DNA from: Valencia hispanica
Taxonomy: Eukaryota; Chordata; Actinopteri; Cyprinodontiformes; Valenciidae
Direction of reading: 5' to 3'
Length of the DNA: 64,000 nucleotides
Assembly (NCBI GenBank): GCA_963556495.2
Contig: OY747716.1
Location: 14,910,040 to 14,974,039 of the forward strand
Shown: piece by piece, positions 49,894-62,472 of the stretch
Layout of the letters: each line of letters starts with the position of its first letter
Numbering within the stretch: the stretch's first letter is position 1
The notes under the pieces: generated by a model
The model's input: the letters and a program-made list of their open reading frames with translations, nothing else
Told to the model about the DNA's origin: nothing
Databases searched by the model: none
Translations under genes and position numbers: made by a program

Positions 49894-50964
49894 TTTTTCT
49901 TCCTTTTTTTACGTGTCCTGTTTGGCAGTGTGGAGCTCAGAATTTGTGTCTGAGTACCAAGTAGAAGCCCAACAGATTTACTTTCACAAGCGGAGCAGTA
50001 CAGCTTTTGTTATAATCCTCCACTTGATATATGTGTGAAAAATGTTGTTATGGACACGGAGACGGAAAATTAAGGGGAAGAAAGAAAGAAGATGAAGAAG
50101 AGAGGTAGGAAACGAAAAGTCATGAGATGGGGTGAGTTGAAAATACAAGAGAGGAAAGGGAACAAAGAAAACACAGGAAAACATTGAAGTCTGCCTCCAT
50201 ACCCACAGGACGGCAGAGAAAGGGGAAAAAACAAAACACAAAAAAGGAACATCGACAAAACAAACCTAACATCGTGAACTAAGAACAACACAACCACATC
50301 ACACAAAAATGGATATAAAAATACAACAACGTCACAAAAGAACTCATGGTACCGATTAATCAAGCTCTAGTAATGATAACCTCAGCCCAAGAATATATCT
50401 GTAAACACCAGAGACCCCACATCTATGTGTGTGTGTTAGCATGCTGGTGCATATATGGTTTCTCCATAAGAGTGTGCGATAGCTGGTGTGAGCAGGCATC
50501 AATCCGTCTCCCAGGAATCGATGCAGACATGAAGGAGATCGGAGCAAAGACGTCCAAAGGACCCCCAGAGCCCAGGCGGACCCAGGCGGGGCCAACCACA
50601 TCCCCCAAGAGAGGAGCAAAGGAGAACCCCAGGGGAACAGACAGCGGCTACTATGCAGGGGCCCGGGGGGCAGCGGTGACGAGCCCACGGGCCCCGCCGG
50701 CAACCAGGGCGGGCCGGTCCATGGACCGGGAGAGCCGGGGCCCAGCGGCGCCCCACCCCCCAGCAAGGACCCGACAAGGGACCAGGCGACGAGGGGCCCC
50801 CGGCACCGCCCTGGGCCAATCCCCACCGCCACCATCCCAGCGCCCCACCCCTGCCCCACGTCGGGGCGCCCCACCGATTGCCGCAGCGGATGGACAGCAT
50901 CCCCAGGCCAAGCTCAGCCAGCACCTGGACACCAAGTTGTACCAGCTCCCGAGTCCTGGGCCGG
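49894..50964 (-). mobile_element. GC-rich retroposon with 16-bp target duplication
   Basis: A 1,071-bp insertion bounded by a perfect 16-bp direct repeat, TGGTATTCTCTTTTCT, at 49878-49893 and 50965-50980. The plus strand begins T-rich, so on the minus strand the element ends in an A-rich tail, as for target-primed retroposons. Its minus-strand 5' half (about 50530-50964) is strikingly GC-rich and CpG-containing; its 3' half is AT-rich. The 3' part recurs at 28424-28657. No reverse transcriptase is present, so it is non-autonomous or internally deleted. An L1-type partner is plausible from the tail and duplication length, but I cannot name the family. Confidence 0.82.
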
Positions 50965-53900
50965 TGGTATTCTCTTTTCTGGGTTCAGACACAATTTTCT
51001 CGTCAAAATTTCACACCTATCCAGACCCAATCTTTCAAACCCATAATTTGTTTTCATACTTATGCAGACCTGTAAAATACTGAACAGTTTCAAACAGAAT
51101 TGTTTGTAATATTCCATCAAAAAGATTGACCCTTACCCAAATGTTCACCAAAAGACACTTAGTAAATGTATTGTGAATGCACAGTATTTCAACTAACAGG
51201 GGATCAAATGGTCATTGTCAAGTTGCTATTTTTACTGGTTCTTGGAAACTTCATGATCACAATCATTGTCCTATAGAACTAGGCCAAAAATGCATTTACA
51301 GCATGCCATAAAGCAGGGCCCTCGTCTCTGTTTCTATCACACTTCTCTTTTTTTTATATCACAAATGTTGTGAGATTGACTAAGTGTTGTGATTTAGAAA
51401 ACTGCTAATGGTAAAATGAAAACACATTTAGCACTTTTTTCTGCTACTAACTGGGTCTCAGACTTAAAATAGCTGGGAATTCAGTACATCTGAGAGTGCA
51501 AATGTAAATATTCCCACTCTGAGTGTGTGCTTTCACAAATGAAGCAACCCACCCTTTGGCTTGCTTAAAAAAGAAACCTTCATAAACTTAGTGGTAATGG
51601 CCTTATTGTAAAGTCATTCTGACTGAGAGCTGTGTAATGGATCAATTATACACTCTCACTTAAAAAGATTTAACATTTTCCTAACACCACAGCCTGGAAC
51701 TCTGTGATATGATTCACAAAGCATGCTAGCAAAGCTGGAAACTGCTATAAAATTCAAGGAAAAAAGGAAAGAGAAGCAAAAGATAGAAGGAATGAAAGGG
51801 AGCATATGTTGTCTCAAAGCGAGAGGGAGAGAAAGAGAACCGCTCCAGCCCATTTCTGGGGGTTATTACTAGAGGGAATGGCTCCCATTTGTCCCACCTT
51901 GACATTTGAGACGATCTCTGATTACACAGGAGCGAGGGGCGGGCAGAGGTGAGCGAGGAGAGAGTCCTCCACAGGGGTCGGCCGCACGGCTCGGATGATG
52001 CGCTGTCGCTACAACAATGAGAAGTCAAGGGTAAAAATAACGGGGCAATGGGAGGGAGGGACTATGTGGCCCAGCAGGAGGGTGGACTTTTACAGTTGTG
52101 CCTTTTAAACAACAACGTCTCCGCCTTGTTCTTGTTGCTTCCTCTCCCCATGAAACACCTGAGTGACATGAATACAGCAACATGCTCCTGAGGGGAAGGA
52201 ATTGTTGCTTCAGGGTTTGTTTTTCAGTCTGGAATTGCATCTGAATCCATGTAAGTGTACCTGTCTTTTTTTGGAGATGACAACAATGGTCGGTTCTGCA
52301 AACAATTTAAAAGATGATTAGCCAACTTAATTTCAGTACAGTAATGTCAGAAGACAAGGTGAAGCTTTGAAAGAATCTAATACTGTTGAAGTTGAAAGCT
52401 GCCGTGAATCGTGTGCCATGCCAACAACTAAGTATCCGGATAAAACACATGGGTAGGGATGATTCTCATCCAAGTTGGTGGACATATGCACACTTCTGTC
52501 CATAACACTGTAATGCATAATGAGTGGGGGGAAAACAGTTAATCAAGAGCTATTGCTTTGATCCAACAATCCAGGAACAGTTTGATGATGATTTGTGTAT
52601 TTTGCTTCTTGGATGGAGCAGTGAGACTCATTGTCACAACCTGGCTCAAAGTTTTAAACGTTAAATTTAAGCCCCGAAGCCAAGAATCTCCTGAGATCTG
52701 AACCCAAATCAAGACAGTTCTTCAAAAACAAGCGAATCAACAGAAACCAACAAACTGATAACCTGTACTGAGCTATAAAATACATTTTATTTTGATCTGT
52801 TAATAAAAGAGTTTTGAAGCTTCAAAACACAACATTTGTTTCAATGTCAAAACTTTTGGCCTGACTGATTGTTCATTCTACATTGGTTAGATCAAGACTG
52901 ACTTTCTCCTGGGTATGTTCTTACGGTTAAATTTACTTGAAACTCAATTATAAGACTAAATATTACAAAATATTGGGATAGTTGTAGACAATTTTGACTG
53001 TGTGACCCACTGAGCTAAACTTTAGAGTAAAATTATTCCCACAAGCAGTTTGACTTGAACATTTCATGAGCCGACAGGTGAGGAACAAGACCAATGACAT
53101 GCTTACCTCCAAAACCAAAATTAGTGAGTAAATTGACTGCTTCTGAAGTCGTGGGTAGCTAGCAGAGGTCTACCATCCAGTAATGAACCCTGCATGCGAG
53201 GACCGTGCCGTGCTTAAAGAATCTAAGAGGAGCAAAAGACGATAATGGAGTTGAAGCAGAGGTCAGAAAGAGGTAAAGCCTTTGAGTGCTAGTCAAAACT
53301 ACCATCCCTCCTCACAATGGAGAGGAAGAGAGGAACAGTAAGGTGTGACTGTGTTTGATAGCATCAATGGAAACTGCTGAGGGAGATAGAGAAGGAATGC
53401 AGAGTTTTAGATAAAAGGAGCAATGGAAGAGAGCAATGGTAAAAAAGCTGATGGAGGTAGTTAGAAAAAAACAAACGGCAACACGACTGTAAGGGGCTCA
53501 GCAACATGAGCTTTTGCATGCTAAGATTCTCACACAAGGATTTGCAAAGGAAAGGATACTTGGGGGCAGTGGTAATAATAACTGCACTGGGATTTATTCA
53601 ATTAAACACTCCATCCGTTCCCTGTGGTGCTTTTCCTCCTCTTTCTCTTCCATGACCTCCCCAGAGACTGTGAAGGGTTGAGCGGGGGGGGGGTTAAAGA
53701 GCAGACTAGGTTGGATGCATCCTGACCCTGTCATCTGGCTGGACATACAGCCCAGAGGACTGCAATCACACCCTGTGGGAGTGTTAAGGATGATGGTGTT
53801 TGTTCCGCTCAGTGTATGCACGTAACCTAAACAGTCAGAGCCAGTCTAAATCAACCCAGAAAAAAAAAAAAAGCTTTGTTTCTAAATCTTAACAGGAAAT

Positions 53901-55180
53901 GGACGTAAAGTAAAATGGAAACAGAAATAAGAAAAGCATGTTTCCACAAGGGGAAGATATTTCCAGGCACAAGCAGGTAATCTGCTGTAAGAATCTGGCA
54001 GCTTACCCTGAATGTAGATCAGTTCAAAGATATGGTGCCCAACGTCCAAATCCTCATCCCTTATGTCTTTTTTTATGGTTACAATATTCCCTATGCATAC
54101 AAAAAGCTCAGATTTTTCAGTGATGGAGCAATTTAGAAGCCAAAGAGCCCATGCTGTGCAGGACACGTGCCAAGTGGTACATCTCCTCTGCCATCGGCCA
54201 AACAGGGGTTCGTTTCTTGGCATTACACAACTGATTTACTTTCTGCTGGTCAGTCACCTGCTGCCAACATTTGAAGGACAGTGTGACACTTTCATTTGCT
54301 CTCCTGACAGTCAAACAGGTCTGCCTTATTTGAGGCCTCCAGCACAGAATAGAGAGGCTCTCCCGTTACTTATCCAGTGCACACAGGGGTCATCTTGGAA
54401 AGGCTGGCCAGGCGCCAGAGAAACAGGCTACTAATAATACTTTCAGCACTTTACCCCACTGAGATAATGCCAGAAAAGATTGCTGTTACGCTGTCCTGTT
54501 TCACATTTTCCCTTCTCTAATGGAAGAAATAGGGAGCTGAGAAGAGAATGCAATTGTTGCCGCAATGAAAAGGACAGACCACAACTAATGTTGGCAATTT
54601 AGTGTGGCGAGATCATGCAAAGCGCAAACAAAGCGAGGGATTGTTGAGTGTCTCTAAGTCAATCAGTGAGCAGCTGGGTATCAACCCATCAATCACTGTC
54701 TTCCCTGCTGGACTGGCCCAGTCACGCAGGGCTGAGTGGCGGAGTAAGACGAGCAAACCTGTAGCCTGCTGTGGGCAAACATAGCAACTGAAAATAACCC
54801 CAGGGAACTCGACAGCGACAGAAGGGTGCTTGGCTTCCTCATTCCCACCAACCTCCTTTCTCTACCCACTGCAAACAAACTTTGCTTTAACCGAAGCCCC
54901 TCTGGGAACATATTTGATTGTTTTAGTTGGAATCCCTGCGGTCGCTGAGCCCTCCCGTCCCGGCCACCGCTACAGTAAGCACTGGGGCGTCGGGACAACA
55001 AACAACCTGTGCCGAACTGCTGCCACATCAATCAAAATCATAGGGCTCTATTCAAAGTTAGACCGCTGACTGAAATATGCTGGATATGTTGCACTAAAGC
55101 ATCTAGAGTCCACTTTCCCAGCTCAGCCAAAGTTGCATCAAGGTACAGGGTCAGCACCATGCCGTTTTTTTTCCGGTGGA

Positions 55181-55200
55181 GGGGGGGGGGGGGGGGGGGG
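55181..55200. repeat. G20 homopolymer
   Basis: Twenty G residues in intron 2, preceded by GGTGGA. Confidence 0.92.
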
Positions 55201-58200
55201 CAAGCATGTTTTCACTGTGCATCAATATCTTTTTTTTTACAAGTAGTCTGGTTTCCTCAAACCTGCCACACTGAACTTTAGTTAGGTGTCTCTGTGCTGC
55301 CCTAGTATGGACAGGAGACCTGTCCAAGTTGTACCTTACCTCTTACCTTCTGGCCAAATTGATCTTTTGCCACCTACAAACAATGAGCTGACACTACTCT
55401 TTATTCATTCATTCACAACTATTATTCTTATTTCTTGTTTATTGTGAAATATATGTGTGGGAGAGATGGTACACGTTGCCAATCAGAATGGTTAGCTAAA
55501 TTATCACCTTTTATGAAGTGTTCATTGGCAATGAAAAGACTCCAAGAGTCTCATCCATATAGGCATTTCCTTGTCATCCTTTTTGGATAAAAAGTAAGAT
55601 AGAAAGTGGCTGACAACCTCAGGTTGTGTGGTCTACAAAAACTTTGTTTGTTCAAGTTTGAAAGGGAACAACTACAAAAAACACCAGCCATGTGCCAAAA
55701 ACAACTTATGGACACTAGTCTATGAGTGGCTCAGTCCAATCAGATAAAAAAAAGAAACAAAAAAGACAGACATGTGAGAGTGTGGTGCTTTCATGCTGCC
55801 TCAGATTTCAGACTGGTACTTGAAATCCAGTGGTTTATTTATGAGCAAGGACCTCTTTCTGTCCCCCTCTCCCTCGGTTCTGCCTTTTTCTGCTCCCTCT
55901 CCTGCAAAGGGAACTTGCGTCCCACTGTGAGGTAGAGTGGCTCGCCTCCCAGTTGTGGTCAGGCTGTGCATGAATCAAAGTGGTGACAGAGCAGCGGGGA
56001 GGACGGCAGATGCCACGGCCAGAAAGCTTTTCAATCAGGCTGCCCTTCCAAGCTGCGGCCAAGGTGAAACACTTCACCGGTGGATTAAAAAAAAAGACAC
56101 TCAACAGTCTTACTCACACATAGAGGCACACATGCACAATGACCTACTTTAATCCTAGTCATTAGCCAGGAAGTAACCCCTCCACAGTTAAAGGAAATAA
56201 AAAGAAAGAGTAATAAATGTGAAGGCCAATGGCTGTCTCATGCAACATCTGTCTCCTGTCTTCGATGCTTTGCCCTCAACTTAATTAACAAGGCGAACAC
56301 TCAAAGCACATCAGCAATGCAACTTTGCCCCTCTTTTCGCTTTAAATGCTGCCCTTACCTCATCACTGAACAACACCACCGTATGGCAAACAGACATTTA
56401 AAACGCAAGGGCGCCTTTCTTACCATTTTACCATGCTGACAACACAGGGTTAGGTATAATTGCAGTTGTATTTAAAGTGGATTGCTCTTCTGACAATCTC
56501 TTCTTCTGAGGGGCGCTGCTTCAGTTTGCAATTTAAGGCCTAATTTGATTTTCACTGCTATGAACTGTGGGAGTCTATTGTTGTGGAAAATACCGGCTTA
56601 CACACTTTCGGCTATCTCTGATGAGGGTAGTTAAATGAAGCGGTGGCCTCCTTTGCAATCAAGTTTACAGCTCCCATTTCTGTGCTTCCACTTTTGACTA
56701 CAACACCTCTTTGACTTGTATTTTAAAGAAGAAAGCAAGTCCTCTTCCACGATCATGATCAAGCCAAACAACTCAATGTCAAGTCATTCTTTAATGGTCC
56801 GTTGACCAAGAAAGGCTGCATTCCTGTCTTATTTGTGTTCTTCCCTGACAACATCTGATAAACTAATAATGTGTTCGCGGATGCTTTGCATTGGGGGGTG
56901 AGAAGTGATCATTCCTCCTCACTTTCCAGCTGTGAACCTCGACCGCTCTTTGTTATGGAGTCACCATGTTAGGATGAATGGAATTAACAAAATGGCTGAG
57001 AGGTGCTTTTGCCTAAAGCCCCCTTCAGCCCCACACCATCACTTCTTAGAAACAGGTGGCTCTCATTGCAGGACACTGAGTCAGTGGGATTCCACATAAC
57101 AGCGGCAGATCCAGGTTTGGATGTGGGGTAGGTCAACAGTCCTCTTTCCCAAGCTTCTCTCATGGCTTTGAGCCTGATCAGAAAGCCCAGGAAAGGCAGG
57201 ATGTCTATTGTGTGAGGTACACAGCAGCGAATGTTTTCTTTCCCGGCAGGCCAAGAAGCTCTACAAGAGGAAACACAGCAGGACATTGATGTAAAGGAGC
57301 ACTGAAATGGAAATTGAGGAAAACTGAGATTCCTTTTCCAATTTTCTTTTTAGTTTTGGCAACTAAATGTGGACGATAGGGTCCTGACGGCTTTTGGAGC
57401 GTGGTGAGCCAAGAGGTTTTCACTCACTTCCCTGTCAAATAGCATTCCTTGAATCGCTCAGCTGCCTTTTACCACTCTGCCATACATCTCATCCAAACTT
57501 CTCTCAGTGTACCCCAAACACTGTCACAGTGGAATTTCTGTGAGGACCGGAAAGAATAATAACACCTAGGTAGAAAAGCACAGAGATGAGGAATGGCTGG
57601 GAAGGGTCTACTTCTTTCTTCATTCTATCTTTCAGCCCAACTGTTCTGCTCCTCCAAAACAAACAAGACAAGCTCTGCTTGACTGACTGCCCGACTGGCT
57701 GACTGCAAGGATTTTTACTGTGCTCAACTGTTTTCTGGTCTGGTCAGCAAATCCCACGCTATCAAAGATTCATAGTGTTGTCAGGAGCTTGCCGGATCTA
57801 AACATCATTGGCTCCACTCTTTGAGTCAGCAGAAGAAGAGGTGGGGGGAACAGCCTGTAGGTCAGGATGGGACTTCAAGGGACTTGTTAAAGTAAGTTCT
57901 GAAACTCAAACTTTATCAAACCTTTAAGTAGAAAAAAAGTGAGCCGTAGTATTCCTTTTAAAACAAATGAATTGCCTATCAGGTCTGCCGCTCCGTCACT
58001 TGTTTAGATTTAAATCCACTGAAGTTTCCATTCTTCCCTCTGATGCAGCCAGATGAGCGTGGCAGGCCTTATCAGCTCCCAGAGGAACAAAGAATAGATG
58101 CATGGAAAAGAAGTGGATCGCAAGCATATCTGTTTACTTTGTTGTCTTTTTTTCACGTCAGCTCACCTGGCTCATTCCACTGATTTTGGAAGCAAATTGA

Positions 58201-58823
58201 CTTCAAATATTTGCCTTGATGTGGCCTGCACCTTTTCCCTCAAACTTCATTAGCTGCGAGAGGCGGTGGAGACAGCCCCCCCCCCACCCCCTTGAAACTC
58301 CACTCCGTGAAAGTCTACAACGGTGCGTGAAAGGTAAACACGTCATGCATTCAGAATCGCAAGGCTCACTTAGTCCCCTTATCTCTGTGATGGAGTGTTT
58401 TCCTCCTGCCGCTCTCAGGATACAGGCCTCTGCACTTCCCTAAACAGACCTGTCAAGGGTAGCGCGCACGTGCAACAGCAGCACGGGGGCCAGACTCTAC
58501 TCTGCAAAGACTTGTTTTTCTTTTTACGAGCACCACTTTGAGTGGTTCTTGTTTGGCTTGCTGATAAGACCCATGTTGGAGGAACATGTGGTGCATGTGT
58601 GTTCCATTGGCCTACTAATTAGATTGTGGGGTAGGACAGTGCATTGTGAGCCCCACTGCCTCCCTCTCTACCCCCACCCACTTTAGCAGCCTATCAGATA
58701 AGAAAGCCATTCTGAATCTCATCAGTTTGCATTATGTAAGGGCTGATTTGGTGAGTGGAGCTGCAATGGGGGCAGCCTGATGCGTCCTGCTCAAATGTCA
58801 TCCAACTGTACAACTGATACATA

Positions 58824-59469
58824 CAGCCTTGCAAAACATATTAATACCTCCAAAACTCTCTTTTTTTACTCTTTGTCACATTACAACCACAAACCTCAAT
58901 GTGTTTTGTTTGGATTAAGAGCGGCAAGACGGAAGCCAGAAGAAGGCATTCTATTTCGATGAGACCAAACAGGATCTATTTGACGAACATGTAAAACATT
59001 ATGTGTGGAGGAAAAGTAACACCGCACAACACTATGAACACATCATCTACACAATGAAACCTGGTGACGGCAGCATCAGGCTGTGGGGATGAATTTCTTC
59101 AAGATGAACAGGGATGTCCAAAGAGGGTTGCCTTCCAATCTGACGGAGGTTGAGCAAAACAGGCAAAAGGTTTTGCCTCTACACCGTTAAAGCTGGTAGA
59201 GACACACCCAAAAAAAGACCTGCAGCGATCACTGGGGCAAAAGGCGGTTCTTTAAAATTTGGTTTGGGCTATATCCAAATTTCATGCCACAAATGTATTG
59301 CTGTTTGTAAAAATGTTGATAGCCTGGCATCATTTTAATTCTGTTTCATAATTCTGCAGTACGTTGTGTTGGTCTACCACACAAAAGAATATTACTAAAG
59401 CATCTATCTGTCAATCTAACATGCTTTTAAGTTTGTAGCTGTAATGTGATAAAACCAGGAAAGGTTTAA
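58824..59469 (+). mobile_element. degraded Tc1-like transposon
   Basis: The left end follows TA (58822-58823) and reads CAGCCTTGCAAAACATATTA, then TTGTCACATTACAACCACAA. The interior keeps transposase sequence on the plus strand (DEHVKHYVWRKSNT, MKPGDGSIRLWG) with a stop right after. The 3' part contains GTGTTGGTCTACCACACAAA and AAGTTTGTAGCTGTAATGTG, the mirror of the left end. The extreme right end is lost where the AGTAC repeat begins at 59471. It belongs to the same broad family as the copy at 13490-14182. Confidence 0.8.
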
Positions 59470-59580
59470 AGGCGGGTAGAGTACCCAGAAATTGTACTCA
59501 AGTAAGAGTAGGATTACTTCAATATATTTTTACTCAAGTAAAAGTACAAAGTAGTCGTTCAAAAAAAGACTCAAGAAAGA

Positions 59581-60244
59581 TTAAAGGTCTCATTCACCGA
59601 AAAACTGTTTAAAACTCGCTCTCTTTAAAATAAGATCCCTCACTGTGAGACCTGTATGCTGCACTTGATACTGTTGTCCCACCCCCTGTTGCCGGCATTA
59701 CCCAAAGTAAGGAAAAAGACGGCAAAAACGAGTGAGTCAGAATAAGCCATTTTATCCACGTAGAAGAGTATCGTGACCACACCCACATTGGCACAGGAAG
59801 GTGGGGGCCAGAGACAGCAGAGCGCTAACTGTTAGCAACTCTGCTTGTAGAAGCCAAATGTTAGCAACTCCACAACATGACATAGCACATCAGCATTGCA
59901 TTTTTTTACCCAAGACAGAGGAGCGGAGGAAGAAACAGTTGGAATTGGTCTTGGAACACCACCAGTGCAGCAAGTTTAGTTAGTTATTTGTTTGGAGGCA
60001 GGATAAGAGTCGCATTGCTGTTAGCCAATCAGTGGAGAGACGTTTGCATTTCATGAATATTATTGAGTAACACTCGTAATCCTGACGTTTCCCCCCACTC
60101 ACTCCTCCTAGAAACTGCAACCTCCTGAAACGGGAGCGCCGGAGCATTTTTTTCCACAGAAAACAACTCACAAGGCATTCATTTAAACTAGAGACCACAG
60201 CAGCTCAACAATTTATTGAAAAGACAAGTGAATGAGACCTTTAA
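59581..60244. mobile_element. TTAA MITE nested in AGTAC repeat (first)
   Basis: 664 bp including TTAA at both ends (59581-59584, 60241-60244). The 13-bp ends are perfect inverted repeats, AGGTCTCATTCAC and GTGAATGAGACCT. TTAA duplication points to piggyBac or Kolobok. No coding region was recognised. Confidence 0.85.
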
Positions 60245-60428
60245 AAACGTAATACCTACAAAGACTATTTGAGCACTGAGTGACCTGTGATGTCATCAGA
60301 TGAAGTAAAATATAATCTAAGTTGTAAATTCTGGTATTTTAAAGACTGAAATGAAAGAAAACATACAAATAAATAACGTAATTACAAAATCAGATATTCA
60401 GGCTGAACCCCCCCACTAAATTAACACA

Positions 60429-61016
60429 TTGAAGGCAGGGTATACGTTTCTGGGAGAGCTGTTCAAGAGGGCGTTATTTCAAACTAAAAATCCCACCCCT
60501 TTCTTCAGGCTCTCCCCCTAAGCCACGCCTCTGTAACACAAGCACGCACAGTCAGCACAGTCTGGTTGGTTCTTCTTTGTCGTTGCTTTTTCAAAAACAC
60601 CTTTGCGTTTTCGAAACATTTTTGGAAGCGTTTCTGCCGTAACAAACGAACTCCGCCAAACAAACAACACTTCGATTGATGCAGCTGGCGAAATCAATTT
60701 ATCTGCTATCGCGATACGCTAGCGCGACCTCACTTCCTGTTTGCAGCCGGGAACGCGCGATGCGTGCACAAACATGGGGACGCGCAGAGGGGGAGGTGCT
60801 GGACACGGAAGTTTGGCTTACGACCCTGTTATCCGGAACGGACCGTGACATTTGATTGGATAGGGTTTTCCCAAGTTTTCTCCCTGTACAGGGATTAAGG
60901 ATTACTCTATCATGTTAAATAACTCGAAAGTTATTGGTTGCCATCGGTATATGAATAGCATTTCTCCCAGTATTGAAAAAAGTGTTTCAAATTGAAATTG
61001 TATACCCTGCCTTTAA
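60429..61016. mobile_element. TTAA MITE nested in AGTAC repeat (second)
   Basis: 588 bp with perfect 13-bp inverted ends, AGGCAGGGTATAC and GTATACCCTGCCT. The right flank is TTAA (61013-61016) and the left is TTGA (60429-60432), one change from TTAA. The inside is GC- and CpG-rich around 60700-60850 (for example CTATCGCGATACGCTAGCGC), unlike its surroundings. No coding region was recognised. Confidence 0.83.
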
Positions 61017-62426
61017 ATTAAAACAAATATATACAGTGGTTAATATATAAGGGTGAAATGCTTCCAATGTCAATACTGAAATTTAAGGGCTTAGCAGTCA
61101 GTCATGTTACTCATAGTGGGTAGAGGATTCAGAAAGTTTATTCAAGTAAGATACTTCACAATAATATTACTCAAGTACAAGTGAAAAGTATGGTCCAGTA
61201 AAACTACTCCTAAAAGTACATATTTTCCTAAAAGTTACTCAAGTAAATGTAACTGAGTAAATGTAATTAGTTACTACCCACCTCTGGGTTAGGCACTGTA
61301 ATCTTCTAATACTCTGCTCACATTGACACTCTGGTGATACACTGCCTCATATTTCAAAATAATTGGTAAAAAAAAATGGATTCACTGTATTTTTAAAATC
61401 TAAATCCAAAGACAAGTTGGCATACATCATGACTAAAATCCTTTTAAAAACACTCTATTAACAACACCAAAAAATGAAACGGCTCGCTGATTTAAAAATA
61501 GGGGGTGAAAGGTACGGGTTGGGACCACCCCGTTTTCGGGTGAAAGCTCTGCAAGGCCCACATGAATCAGTCCCAGAGTCGGGTTTCACAGCCGTCTGCC
61601 TGGGTCATTTGTTAACGGATCCTGGAAACAAGCGATTAGGAATCTTTCTGACCACAGCACTGGTAGTAATGCCTTGGATGTGTATTTCATCAAAGACAAA
61701 TGCTGATTATTGCAAGAATTTAAATGTTTTCCGTCTTGGTCAATGGATAAATGAAATTTTATTACTTCTTTCCACTAATATAAGGAGTAAACAGAGCAAT
61801 TAATGCAGGGTGATTCTCAGATGTAGCCAAGTTCTGCTGATATTCAATGTCTCCTAAAGGACAAGAGCTAGTGCTAATGTGTAAAAGATAAATCTTAGAC
61901 TTTTTAAAATCAAAACCCACCCTTCTTCCAAACCAGAAGAAAGCTCTTTTACAAGAGGCCTGGAGGAACCCAATTCTTCTTCTAGCATGTCCAAGATGTA
62001 CATTCCTGACTAATTAGATTAACACAGGCATTGTTATTGACCCTTCCTCCCCCTCTCCCCCCTCCTCACCCTCTGTTTCTACATATTAGACTTCATTCAT
62101 ATTCACTCCCCTCTGCTGCTGACACTGGAACCAAAAGAAGTTTCAAAGAGCATCCAGCTGCTAAAAGACAGCACCATTCACAGCCTGCCATAAATCTCTG
62201 GCAGCAATAAAGAAAAGGTTAAAGTGGGTTTTAAATCCAAAGTTTGGGTGAAAAAAAAAAAAAGGGGGGAGCTGCTGCAAGAGTATACAGGGACCATTCA
62301 AGGAGCACAAAGGAAGCGTAGGGTCCCGATTTTGGGTGGAGCGGGGGTACAGTAACAGGATCCGGCAAAGCTCGGTGCTCTCCGGAGCCCTGCAGCGTAA
62401 ACAAACAGCTGAGACAGAACAGGGCC

Positions 62427-62427
<1 letters not shown>

Positions 62428-62465
<38 letters not shown>
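62428..62465. repeat. (CA)n microsatellite
   Basis: About 19 CA units, followed by CACGCACACG. Overlapping open frames encoding poly-Cys/Val are artefacts. Confidence 0.95.

Positions 62466-62472
<7 letters not shown>

Larger units (their letters stand above)
59471..61286. mobile_element. compound AGTAC-rich repeat with two insertions
   Basis: Sequence rich in ACTCAAGTA and AAAAGTAC words begins with GGCGGGTAGAGTACCC and, after two nested insertions, a second related unit starts near 61114 (GTGGGTAGAGGATTC) and ends with the inverted form TAGTTACTACCCACCTC at 61269-61285. The inverted GGTGGGTAGTA ends are those of a common fish non-autonomous DNA repeat. The superfamily is not certain from this copy. 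Confidence 0.65.

Noticed and set aside
50346..51083. 245-codon plus-strand open frame rich in Pro, Arg and Gly
   Set aside because: It crosses the boundary of a retroposon and its target duplication, and is open mainly because the DNA is very GC-rich; equally long frames exist on the other strand. No domain is visible.
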